This document shows, piece by piece, positions 37,706 to 48,800 of a stretch of DNA of 64,000 nt (its first letter is position 1; every line of letters begins with the position of its first letter). The stretch spans positions 15,544,318 through 15,608,317 of the forward strand of contig NC_092864.1 in assembly GCF_032062135.1 (NCBI RefSeq), read 5' to 3'. The DNA comes from Pyxicephalus adspersus (lineage: Eukaryota; Chordata; Amphibia; Anura; Pyxicephalidae). The notes under the pieces are model-generated. The model did no database searches and had not been told where the DNA came from. It was given only the letters and a program-made list of their open reading frames with translations. Both the position numbers and the translations under genes were made by a program.

Positions 37706-37900
37706 ATTATTATTAATATTAATTATTAAACAGGATTTATATAGCGCCAACATATTACGCAGCGCTGTACATTAAATAGGAGTTGCAAATGACAGACAGA
37801 TACAGACAGTGACACAGGAGGAGAGGAGAGCTCTGTGTCCTGATGTCTGTGTATTAGGAGAGGAGAGCTGTGTGTCTTGTATGGAGGTGTAGTATAGTGA
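37706..37900 (-). mobile_element. 3' end fragment of the L2-like LINE
   Basis: Reverse orientation: (ATT)n, then GGATTTATATAGCGCCAACA, TATTACGCAGCGCTGTACAT and GGAGTTGCAAATGACAGACA. The same order is seen at 43138-43200 at the tail of the LINE. Confidence 0.7.
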
Positions 37901-39077
37901 ATGGAGGTGTAATGAGCAGCTGATGTAGATTGCTGGATTCTTAGTAAACCATTAAGCTGTCTGGCTGCTGCAGTTATTTTCCGGTCTTTAATATGTAACC
38001 TGAATGAGATTTGTTCCTCAAGATATTTAGAATGCTGCAGGCGCTGTTTATATATTTCTAGGACTGTAAGCCCCCTTTGTTGTTGGTATTAATTTTATTA
38101 TTATTATGGTTGTTGTTATTTTTTTATATCTATAATAAATCATGATGTCTGAAAAGTCCCCCTATTTCCATTTCAGGATTTTTTCCCTCCCCCATCCATA
38201 TCCTGCACTTAAGCTAAGTTTATCCATCATTTGGAATATTTTGTTACATTTTTTCCTTTTTTTGCTATGTGTAATACTTCATAATGACCAGCAGGTGTCA
38301 TAGGTTTATCACCAATCAGTCAAATTAATTTAAAGAGAAATCAAACTGCATTGCTGGCACTCTGGGTTTGCAAAATGCTTGGTGTGATTGCAGATTATGG
38401 AGGATTTACCTGCCAGAGTGCCCTCTCCAGTCTGTGTCCTAAATCCTGCTGCTTTCATCTTCACCTGGTCTTTTGGATTTCTGGCTATCTGCATTGACTA
38501 GCTTGGAATGACATAGCACCTATGCATTTGCCCAAGACCTGCTTTACTATGGAACAGAATTGTGCCAACCCTATTCACCGGGCCACAATGTGCCCCCAAA
38601 CTTGCTAGCAAATTAGTCATAGGTGTCCACCAGCACAGACCCTTCCACCTTGCTGTAAAGTCTTTTCGTCTTTCCACCTATAATTATTCTCTGTGCTGGC
38701 TTAGCTCCTCTCTAAGTTACCTTTTATGTAGCATCCCCCGGAGGAGTGGTGTGGTCTTACAGTGACAACTCTGGCTCTGCCACCTAAAAATCCATGGCAG
38801 CACCCAACTCGGGGCATTTGGATATCTACACTAGGAGGTTGTAGCAGTTAACTAACTCACGTTTAATACATTAAATGCACTGTAGTATCCCTGATGAACA
38901 GTCCTGTAAGGGCCACCCTAGATTACCACTGATCGGGAGAAAGCAGCAGGGTACCTTTCGCTTATCCTTTCCCCTCCCCTTCGCAGATGGCAGAGCCAAG
39001 TTCTCTTTACAGGACCCATTTGTTCTACTGCTACTAAAACCAACCACTGATGATCATTTCCAGTGACTATAAGTGAG

Positions 39078-39125
39078 CATGTGTATGGCGCATGTGTATG
39101 GCGCATGTGTATGGCGCATGTGTAT
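39078..39125. repeat. 13-bp tandem repeat with CATGTG core upstream of ANKS3
   Basis: Three perfect copies of CATGTGTATGGCG and a fourth partial copy, ending 242 bp before the ANKS3 start codon. Each copy holds an E-box-like CATGTG. Regulatory relevance is inference from position only. Confidence 0.8.
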
Positions 39126-39367
39126 TGGGCCTCTTTCAGACATGCGGTACCAGGCACAAAGCAAACTGGAGCAGCAATCCACACCGCAAGTCATCTTGCT
39201 GTATTATATACACCCAGATCACAAATGGCCACTTACATAATATGTTCCACTTTAAAACCTTCTGTAGCAAAACATGAAGTGCAGATATTTTTTATTGCTT
39301 GACATTTTATTTACCTTTTTTTGTTTTTTGTTACCTGACACAGAATACAGCAACTGGTTTTGGCAAG

Positions 39368-42300
39368 ATGGCGAGCGAGCTAAGCGATGAATCCAGTGAG
39401 ACGGAGATGCTGAACCGCAGTCTGTCTATGTGGTACGGAGAGCCGTTGGATGGACAAGAGTTGCCTTTGGATCTTCACACGGCGGCTTCTATAGGACAGT
39501 ATGAGGTTGTTCAGCGCTGTGTACGCAGGTAAGAATAGCATGGTGTGGTAACAAACCTGTCCTGGTTACATCAAACTGAGCATGCAGCGTAAAAATGCGT
39601 AAACCTTCAGTGAAAAATCACGGGTGAGGAGAGTCAGCAGACGTCGGCTGTACCATTCCGTCTTCTTCTTTAGTTATATCGAAAGTGCAGCCAGCATCAA
39701 CCACCAATATGAATGTTTCTTCTTGATTGGCAGCAATGCGCGGGTAATTTGTTTCAGAGATACCATTTACATATGAAAAAGAGACCACTTTCTGTCTCTC
39801 TACTACCTTTAGTAGCACCTTTTGTATTCTGTTCAGGGCATTTGTGTTGATTAGAAATAATGATTTCAATTTTCTTTTTGTACCATTCAATTAAACCTAC
39901 TGCTAGAAATGAAGGTAGCAATAATCCCATTTTGAAATGCTAGCTTAAGGGTCCAACTTTAGGGTGGTCTGGGGGCCATTGAAGCCTGAAAGGACCTGCC
40001 TTATTATACTCTTTGGTTTAGTAAATGATTCCTAGGAGAAGGTCGTCCCATTGGGTAATATGGGGTGTATTTTTTGGTAAATTAATGTGACCGGATATCA
40101 GCATGGAATGCATTAGGGTCACTCTACAATCATTAACTTTCAAAACAAAATGAATATGAATAAATACATTCACAGTGTGTTGTTTTAAAAACCTTTATTT
40201 AAAAGGGGAAAAAGTTAAAGCCACATTGGCTCGATCTGTTTATCTTTTACAGGTTTTTTGTTCTTTTTGAGTTGGTTATGGTGGGTAATTTGCTCCCAAT
40301 TTTTGTGCATTATTTATGGCCACCAGTAGATGGCGCTGTGTCCTTATGTAAAATAAGTAACAAATGTTAATAATGTTTCAGATGGCAAGAGGTTATTATA
40401 CATTTTACACAAGGACACAGCATCATCTAGTGGCTCAAGTAAAAGTCAAGATCCTTTCCTAATTTTCCGTATTATTATTATATTAATTTTATCACTGAAA
40501 TAACCTCCTTGTCTGTTTACAGAAAGGATGTGGACCTGAACCAGAAGAACCTGGGTGGCTGGACACCACTCATGTACGCGTCTTACATTGGTCATGATGC
40601 AGTGGTGAGTCTTCTCCTGGAAGCTAAAGTGGATGTGAACTGCAGGACCCCCATCGGACAGACTCCACTGATGCTAGCAGCCAGCTGCGGGAATGAGAGA
40701 GTGGCCTATTTTCTGATACAGGTAACACATGCTGAGTATGGTAATATAAGCCTGAGTTTTTGTCTCTTCTTTTGTTAGTGGGAATTTTATTTTTGTATAG
40801 CAGTTACATGTTTTATATCTCAAAGCACAAGGACAGTAACCTGTATTGTCCCTTTCAATGGTTTTCCAACACAATAGCAGACAGGTACATGCAACATTTT
40901 TTAACACCATGCATCATAATGAATTACCTTGTACTTTATTGTGCTAGGACCTATAAATGGCATCTCCGTGCACAAAATGTACAAATGGCTTAAGGCCATT
41001 TTTGCATCCACAGAATTTGTCTTTTGTCTACTACATTTAAATTGGATGACACCAGGGACTTAAAGGGGTGTTTTTTTTCAAGTTAAGTCAAAATACAAGG
41101 AGTGGTTGGAAGTAAAGAAATATGTATAAATAATTCCAGACTATCTATAAAAGAACAAGCAATAGAATAACAAGGGAGTGGAATGAGTGTGTACAGTAAT
41201 TGGAGGGAGTTAGGGGAAGAGAGAGGAGGGGGGGGGGTGCAAATAAACCTCCTCATTCCAGGGGTCAGCACAAAAGCCCACTTATACCTGCTCGTTGCAA
41301 AAGCCTGTTGGCTCATCATAACTAAGTAATATTTTCCAGAAATGTCATGCCTATCCAAAAGAATGGCAGTATGTTTCCTAATAACAAATACCTCCCGTCA
41401 ACTATTCTTTACCTAGTAAAATTAAAGGGGATTTCGAGGCTTTGGCTGTAAGAAAAAATACTGTAAGGGAGGCTGAGATGTGAAAATGGGTGGGACTATG
41501 CAGTGGTGGATACCACTGATTGTGGGATGTCTGATTGAATAGAAGAGTTTCCCAGGGGTTTTTTAGGAAGATTATTAGCACTGAATAAATTAGATTAGAT
41601 TACATAAATGTTTAACTTTGGGGAAAGTCCACTTAATATGCAGCATAGTAGCTGATGATTCTCAGCCTCAGAGGGGAATAAGGTGTTACATACTTGTACA
41701 TCTACGCATGGTAAAATTTCACACTGTAGCAGATCTTACAGAACCAATCTGGTTCCACATTGAGTGCATGGAAGTGTGTCCCACTTTGAACACAATGGTT
41801 CCTCTTAATGACACGATGTCACTATTGTGTCTTACAGTGATTAGGGGTAAGCAGGAGGAACCGCAGCAGCCAGTAAGGGGACCTACCAGCCAGAGGAGTC
41901 AAGTCAGATTGGCTCTGGGAGCTTCAAAAAGTGAAGTTTTAGCAAATAGTCCTTTAGACAGGTTTAGTAAAAGTTGTACTCCTAAAAGGTTCTATGAATT
42001 TGTTGAGCCCCCAGAGTAGCTTTAAAAAATAACAAAATAATAATTTTTTAGTGACTAATTGCTTTTAATGTATTTAATTAATATTTAATATATCTTACCA
42101 TTTTTTCATTTTGTTTATGAAGCAAGGAGCTGAGATAGAGGCGAGAGATGCTCGCGGCTGGACGGCTCTGTTTCACTGCACCAGTGCCGGGCACCAGAGG
42201 ATGCTGCGTTTTCTACTAGAGAATGGGGCCAATGCCGATGTAAAGTAGGACAGCCTTTATCTGCAGAAGGTTTTACTATTAAGTTTTGTGTGTGGTGTCT

Positions 42301-42891
42301 GGGTGCCTGTAACATTGACATTCTGGATCTTTCCAGGGAGCCGGTATATGGGTTCACTCCTCTAATGGAGGCTGCAGCCTCAGGACACGAGATCATAGTG
42401 CAACATCTACTGAATCATGTAAGTTTTTAGTCCTATTTATATTTATTACATTAAAATTAATGCAATGCACTAAGGGAAACATGCTGATAGGACAGTTAGG
42501 CGTGAGCAGAGAAATGACTTAACTGTCCATTAGAGCAGTTCAGAAGTGATTTCATCCACTTGCCTGTCCATTGGCATGCCATACAATCCCATATATTTAT
42601 TATGTCAGTGTATTTGTGCCTAGCATTCCACTTTAAATATTACAAGCAGCAGAGATATTTTTCTTATTGAATACCAATGATCAAGTGATGATGTGCGGTC
42701 TGCTTCCCTCTTACACATATATATAGTGTATAGTATATATGTTTGTTTTTACCAGGGTGTGAAGCTGATGGAGGTGGACCATAATGGAGATACAGCTCGG
42801 ATGCTGGCAGCTAGGTATGGCTATTCCAGGATTGTGTCGTTACTGGACTCATATCGCATCCGAGGCTCACGACCCCATAGCAAGGGATCAG
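39368..42891 (+). CDS. anks3: ANKS3 N-terminus and ankyrin-repeat exons 1-5
   Basis: Exon 1 ends in DLHTAASIGQYEVVQRCVRR, the first repeat helix pair. The following repeats are marked by GGWTPLMYASYIGHDAVVSL, GQTPLMLAASCGNERVAYFL, GWTALFHCTSAGHQRMLRFL, YGFTPLMEAAASGHEIIVQH and NGDTARMLAARYGYSRIVSL. Each shows the TPL-x(2)-A-x(2)-GH pattern of a folded ankyrin repeat, with the usual drift (TARML) in the last one. Intron 1 is 1.0 kb and intron 2 is 1.4 kb; exons 3 and 4 are only 92 bp apart. Confidence 0.95.
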
Positions 42892-45800
42892 GTATTATTC
42901 GTTCCTCTATTTCTATTTGTTCCTCTATATCTCCTATATACATGTAAAAATATAGTTTTTACAGATTATTATAAGCTAATTGTTCCTTTTTAACTGGCTT
43001 TTTCTTGTCACTGGTAGAGGTGGCGGTCTGTGGACAGCACCATGGCGACCTCACCTTATTTCACTGTAAATATGCTAACCCTATTGACCAGAGAGAACAG
43101 TGCCTTGGATCCCACAGGGCAGATATACAGCTCTGATTCAAACATATTACGCAGCAATGTACATTAAATACGAGTTGCAAAAAACAGACAGATACAGAGG
43201 GTGACACTAGAGACGGAGCGGACCCTGTCCCGAAGAGCTTACAATCTAAGAGGTGGGAAAGCAGCATACAATAGGACAGGGTGGTGGTGCTATGGAGTGG
43301 TGGGAAATAGTGAGGGTTTTAAGAGACAGAAGAAGACAGGTAGGTTAGTTTGAAAAGATGGGTTTTGAGAGCTCTTTTAAGAATAGTAGGAAAGTAGGAG
43401 CAAGCCAAAAAGTGCCTCTAGTGCCCCGGAATCGCAGTGGATTCTCAGGGCTGTAATCATTCTTGTATCCCTAGGAATTCTCCTGTTTTGCTATCCCCGG
43501 GCAGTAGAAGTTAATTAACCTCTAGTGCCCGGGGATAGCAGTGGAACTGCAGATGAACTCTCAATGGAGTTTCTCCATTGAGAGTTTATCTGCAGTCCCA
43601 GCTGATTGAAAGCATTCGTGTGCTTCCTATTGGCTGTGACCGCAAGTTCCCACGCTCCCTGTGCTGTACTTATCAGCCCAGTGACCGTGGAACTGAACTC
43701 AGATGAACTCTCAATGGAGAAACTCATCTGGAGTTCTCCTTTTTAAATATATTTTAACACGAATTTGTTTTTTGGGTCTTCCCAAATTCGAACCGCCATT
43801 TTCGGATAGAATTTCGGGACAACCTGAATTTGAACACAAACACTAGCAAAGAGAGCAGCTAGCGGAGTATTTTTCTATCAGGTCAGAAATGAAAGTGAGA
43901 CAAGAACTGTGGAGGGATTTGAAGGCAAAGCACAGGAGCTTGAATTTGATTTTAAGGTGTAATGGAAGCCAATGAAAAGAACTACAAAGAGATGCAGCAG
44001 AAGAGGAGCGGAGGGAAGGATGGATGAGTCTGGCTGCATCATTCATAATAGGTTGAAGAGGAGAGAGTCTGGTTAGTGGAATACCAGTGAGGAGGAGGTT
44101 ACAGTAGTCCAGACGAGAGATAAGAGCATGTGGTTTGGTGGTCTCTGGGGACAGGTAGGGGTAGATTTTAGAGATGTTGCACAGGTGAAAGTGATTGGAC
44201 CTGGAAATGTTCTAAATATGAGAGGAAAATGTGAGGGCAGAATCGAAGAATAATTCCAGACAACATGCTTGAGGGGAGAGACAATTAACAGTGTTATTAA
44301 CAGTTAGAAATTAGTCAAGGGGAGATGATGAGTTTCAGAAATCTGGCTGTTAGACAGCATGAAACCTTATCCAGGACTAAGGCAGACAAGTCAGGGGTGG
44401 GAAGATAGATTTGGGTGTCATCAGCTTATAGTGAGCAGGTGTAAAGAGAAATGGTACAAGGACTGACCCTTGGGGAACACAAAAAGGGAGGAGAGTGGGC
44501 GAGGAGGAATTACCATAATGAAAGAAACATGAAAAGAGGCGCCAGACAGGGAAGAGCAGTGTAATGATACCAATGGAGCGCATCAGTTAGATTTGAAGAG
44601 GGTCATCAAGCGTGTCAAAAGTCGAGGAAAGATGGAGGAGGAGGGAAAAGTTACCATGTGACTTGGCTCTGACGATGTCTTTACTGATATACCAGCTTTA
44701 AATCAGGATTTTTTTAATTGAAATTTCAGATGTCATCAGCCCGTCAGGAAGATCTCAGTTCATCCGATGAATCTTCTTCCTCCTCCTATCGGTCAAGACC
44801 GCAAAGGAAGACCAAAGGCCCTAGCATTCATGACGGTCCCCAAGCCTTGGCAAAGATAACTGGAGGTGGAGGTGCACACAGCCGGCCTGGATGCGGTTAG
44901 TAGACAATGGGCACAAGCTTGGGGATTTCAAAATCCGGGCAACTGATTTCTCTGCATAGAGCAATGCTTTGCTTCTTCTAGCATTGCCAAACTTGATAAA
45001 AAGGCATGTTTATGTTTCAAATACCTAAATGAACCTTACAGTGTGTGTGGGGGGGCTTGTCAACAAGGCAGAATGCCCTTTAAAAACCAATGCAATTTCA
45101 AAGCTTTCTGCACATTTTAAAGTAAAGTGCACTTTTAAAAGTCATCAAGTTGTGTTTAAATCTATCAGAATTACCAGAATTATAAAGCAATTTCAACCCA
45201 TGTGCTTTTCATTGACTCCTCTGTGTGTAACATTTGTTTTACCCATCCCTGTAGCACCAGGCCCTCCTCAGGGATATGTCACTTTTACAGAGCTGGAATA
45301 TGAGGCAGCGGAGCCAGATAATTTGCGCTATCGGGATGTCACTTCCCCAATCAATGACCCTGATGTGGAGAGCAATGGGAGCAGCAAAGGTGGGTGGATG
45401 CTGATTCATGCACAGTAAGATAACTGAAGATAACATTTTAGTCTTGTATTTTTTAGCTTTTACACATCACTATGTTACTTTCTGAAAAGCTTTCGTCATG
45501 CAGAGAAAGTAATTGGCACTTATTAGTGCCCATGTCTGTGTCACCAAACTATTTTGGATTAAACAAAACTTGCTTAAAGATCTTGATTTTTTTTCTGGTT
45601 GCCGCTATGTCTCTGCTGTGTCCTGTATTGAAATAGGGACTGGCGGGGAAACCACAGAACATCCAACACTCCCAAAAGTTTTAGACAAAGATCTTTGAGC
45701 AGGTTTTATTCTGCAAATCCATGGAGGGCTCCATTAGTGATGGTAGTAAGATGGGTGCCTTTTAATTACTTTTATCACAGCAGGAACTTCTTTTCAGGTT

Positions 45801-48800
45801 TTAAAAATAGTGACTGTCACTTAAATTTTTGTTGTTTGTCGACCTCTGGTCATCATACCATATATCTTGCATGCAAACATGAAAAAACAGCGTTTATTGA
45901 CCTTCCATAACCTAAAATAATATGTGTCCTTTGTCCAGGTTGTAAGTGGCATGATTAAAACTAAGAGCATTTTTTATTAATAACTATATACATATATAAT
46001 ATTACATATTCATTTTTTATGTGAACTTTGATTTTCAGCTATGGGGCAATGTTACCCCTATAATGATGTTGTGTTTTTCAGAGGAGGGAGGTGTCGGTAG
46101 AGGAAGAAGTAGTAGCAGTGAAAGAGTGTCTCTGAACCCTGGTGTAAGCAGTGAAGCCTCACTTGAGAGCAATGAGGTATGGAGACAGTCACAGGAAGCA
46201 TGCTGACATCCCACAATGCAGATATCCTTATTATCCCTAGAACTATAAAATGTATACATCATACTGACAAGTGAGAATATTCCTATACATGAAATCCCTT
46301 CCAGCACAAAGTGTACCTCTGCAATCTTTATTTAGAAACCATGTAACTCCTAGCTATCTACTTACACTCATTATTCTAGGTAGATTATGTTTACACCCAC
46401 CTGGCTGAAACACGTCAGTAACATGGGTTCTAAATGAAGTGATTGCGGTGATGCAACATTTTACCAGAACTTTTCTCTTGTATGCAGTTTGTTTATGAAC
46501 TGCTGATACATTGCTTTTCTTGCTGATTTGTCAAGCAGCAGTAATGGCGTTGCTTTATCACAATAAATTGGTAATTTTAATGAGTGCACAATGGTTTCAT
46601 TGTCTCCAAATACATTGAAAAGGAATAAATACATCTTGCTGTCAGGACTCATTTTAATTTTTTTTTTTATAGTCTGGTGAATATAAAATTTGATTTGTGT
46701 TTTTAAGCTAGCAGGTGGCACACATCTGGCATTTTCTTATGGTGCGTACTTTTAATTTATACTAGATGATGCTGAAATATACTCAGGTGGCTTAAAGGTT
46801 AACCATGCCCCAAGTATATTAAGATCATGGTTTGCTAGTCTGATGACTTCATAGATCAAATGTCCTATGGCCAAACAGGTAGCAAATAGATTGTAGGCTC
46901 GTTCGGGGCAAGGAATGGTGTGAAAGATTTTATGCAGAAGTATTTTTTTATGGGCTAATTGTAACTACAATATTGATATTTTCCCAGTGTTTACTCTTTT
47001 TGTGTTATGGTATTCAGTGGGGTTGCAGAAATGGTATAGATTGGCACAGATTTTAATAGTAGCAATGTAACTAAATATTCAAAGACAAACCGCTTACACA
47101 TTTTGTTCATTTAGATCACTATCATCATCACAGTGTCATCTTGCATCCTTTGTCTGGACCACATATAGCTGTATATTTTATACTCATATTGCATGTTTTT
47201 ATCACAATCCCATTTTCTGTTTCAGGACTCTGACCCAGCTGCAGAAACCTCCAACAGAAAGTATGGCAAAACACACTCCAAAGGAAGGCAGCGGAATGGT
47301 ACTGCTCATACCAACCCTGGGCCCTCAAACTGCATAGTTACCAACTCGCTGCCTGATCCAGAAGTTCCTCGTTATACAGGTCCTAAGGTACAGTTAGAAA
47401 ACAGTATTTAAAGAGCGCTTTGAACTGTGGATGCTGGTCCCAGAAAAAGATTAACAGAGTGCCAAGGGCTAGTTGCTGGTTTCACCTGTGGTCTTCCTGG
47501 GGATCTTAGCGCTGAACTTTATCTCATTAATGTCTTCATGCTTCATTCTGCATTGTGTGGAAATGACTATTCTAGTAGAGGCAGAGCTTTGCTTTCTTAT
47601 GTCAGAGCTGCCCCTCTTATGCTATATAAAGATAAACCTTTCTAAATGTTGCTTTAACCAAGCCAAAGTTCACTTAGAGCAACTGTATTCAAGTAGTCCA
47701 AGAATGAACAACTGGTGACTGGATCATGGACGCCCAAGGCTCATTGATGTGGGTTGGGAGGTAAGGTAGCCCATATGGTCCCATCCCAAAGAAGAGACCC
47801 CATAGAAAAAATTGTAAATACTTAAAACTGGCTATGGGAAAATAGTGTCTAAAATCCGTACATTGAATGGGGTTATGTAGCAACAGACCAATCCCATGAT
47901 AACCCTTGCCCACCACTGAAAATCCCTACAATGTGAGCATCAGAACTAGACTGTAGAGCAATAGAAAAAAGTGGCCTGGTCTGAATCATGCTTTTCTTTA
48001 GGTTATGGATGGCTGGGTGCATATGGGTTGTCTTATTGGAGAAGAGATGGCATCAGAATGCACTGTGAGAAGAAGGAAGGCATTGTGACTTAAAGGATCT
48101 GCTTCTTAAATCCTTGTGCCAAATACCATAAGACACCTTCAGAGGTCTTGTGGAGTCCATAACTGTTTTTGTAGTACAGGGGGGACCTACACAAAATTAG
48201 GCAGGCAGTTTTAATGTTTAGCTGATCAGGTCATGCTCATTTTAATTGCACTCTACTTTTGTATCCTATTTGAAATTTCTGACTTTCTCTCCTCTTCTCC
48301 CATCAGGACCTGGCAGAGCTTCTTGAGCAAATTGGCTGTTCCAAGTATCTTCCAGTATTCCAGGAACAAGATGTGAATCTGCGGATCTTTCTTACCCTCA
48401 CCGAGCCTGACCTTAAAGAAGTGGGCATAACGTAAGTGGTGTGGAGCTGAATTGTAATTAGTGACTGTCCTAAGCTGAGATGTTGGAAGAGCAATTGTGT
48501 ATATTGGGATTTTCCAAATGCTGCACCTCATTCTTTTTATTATAGAAAACTTGAAATGTGGCACTTATATTAGCTTAAACTGACCATCTTGTAGAAGAAC
48601 AAGTACACTGGAAGCACTCTTCTGTCCTTTACAAGTGCCAATATTTAATTAATTAACTTGTGATGGTTTATAGGTATACCTATAAGGAAAAAAAACTGAA
48701 AACTTGGTAGGTTGAGCCACCTCTGGCTTGTAATGCGTTTTGGACATTCCAAGAGCAATATTTCCCTGCCAAAAGTCCTGAAAAGTTAGGTAATTTTACA

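Larger units (their letters stand above)
36786..39367. other. Head-to-head interval between DNAAF8 and ANKS3
   Basis: Expected to hold the first exon(s) of DNAAF8 and both promoters. I found no sequence matching the start of mammalian DNAAF8. It contains a GAAACGCGTC-type repeat at about 37175-37215, a LINE tail at 37706-37900 and a 13-bp tandem repeat at 39078-39125. On the minus strand a CTGTGTCAG/GTAACA donor (exon side ending near 39345) would give DNAAF8 a non-coding first exon overlapping ANKS3 exon 1; this is only a candidate. There is no CpG-rich stretch. Confidence 0.5.
43138..44690 (-). mobile_element. L2-like LINE 3' part, reverse orientation, split by an insertion
   Basis: On the minus strand, about 44580-44380 holds a GVPQGS-type reverse-transcriptase motif in decayed form (LPFCVPQGSVLVPFLF). 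At about 44046-43850, SSFHWLPLHLKIKFKLLCFA and FKSLHSSCLTFISDLIEKY match the C-terminal LHWLP...KLL...LH...P.YLSDLI segment of L2-type LINEs. The 3' end at the left (ACAATCTAAG, then CAAACATATTACGCAGC) matches the SINE/LINE tail family. The open frame is broken. Sequence from about 43407 to 43850 does not belong to it. It occupies ANKS3 intron 5. Confidence 0.75.

Noticed and set aside
39618..39890. 90-codon minus-strand frame in ANKS3 intron 1 as the missing DNAAF8 first exon
   Set aside because: Does not resemble the DNAAF8 N-terminus and has no donor in the needed phase.
43012..43137. Possible extra ANKS3 exon after CACTGGTAG (includes MATSPYFTVNMLTLLTREN)
   Set aside because: Only a frame with an early stop matches the phase left by exon 5, and no donor follows before the LINE tail begins. 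The open frame is odd but unsupported.
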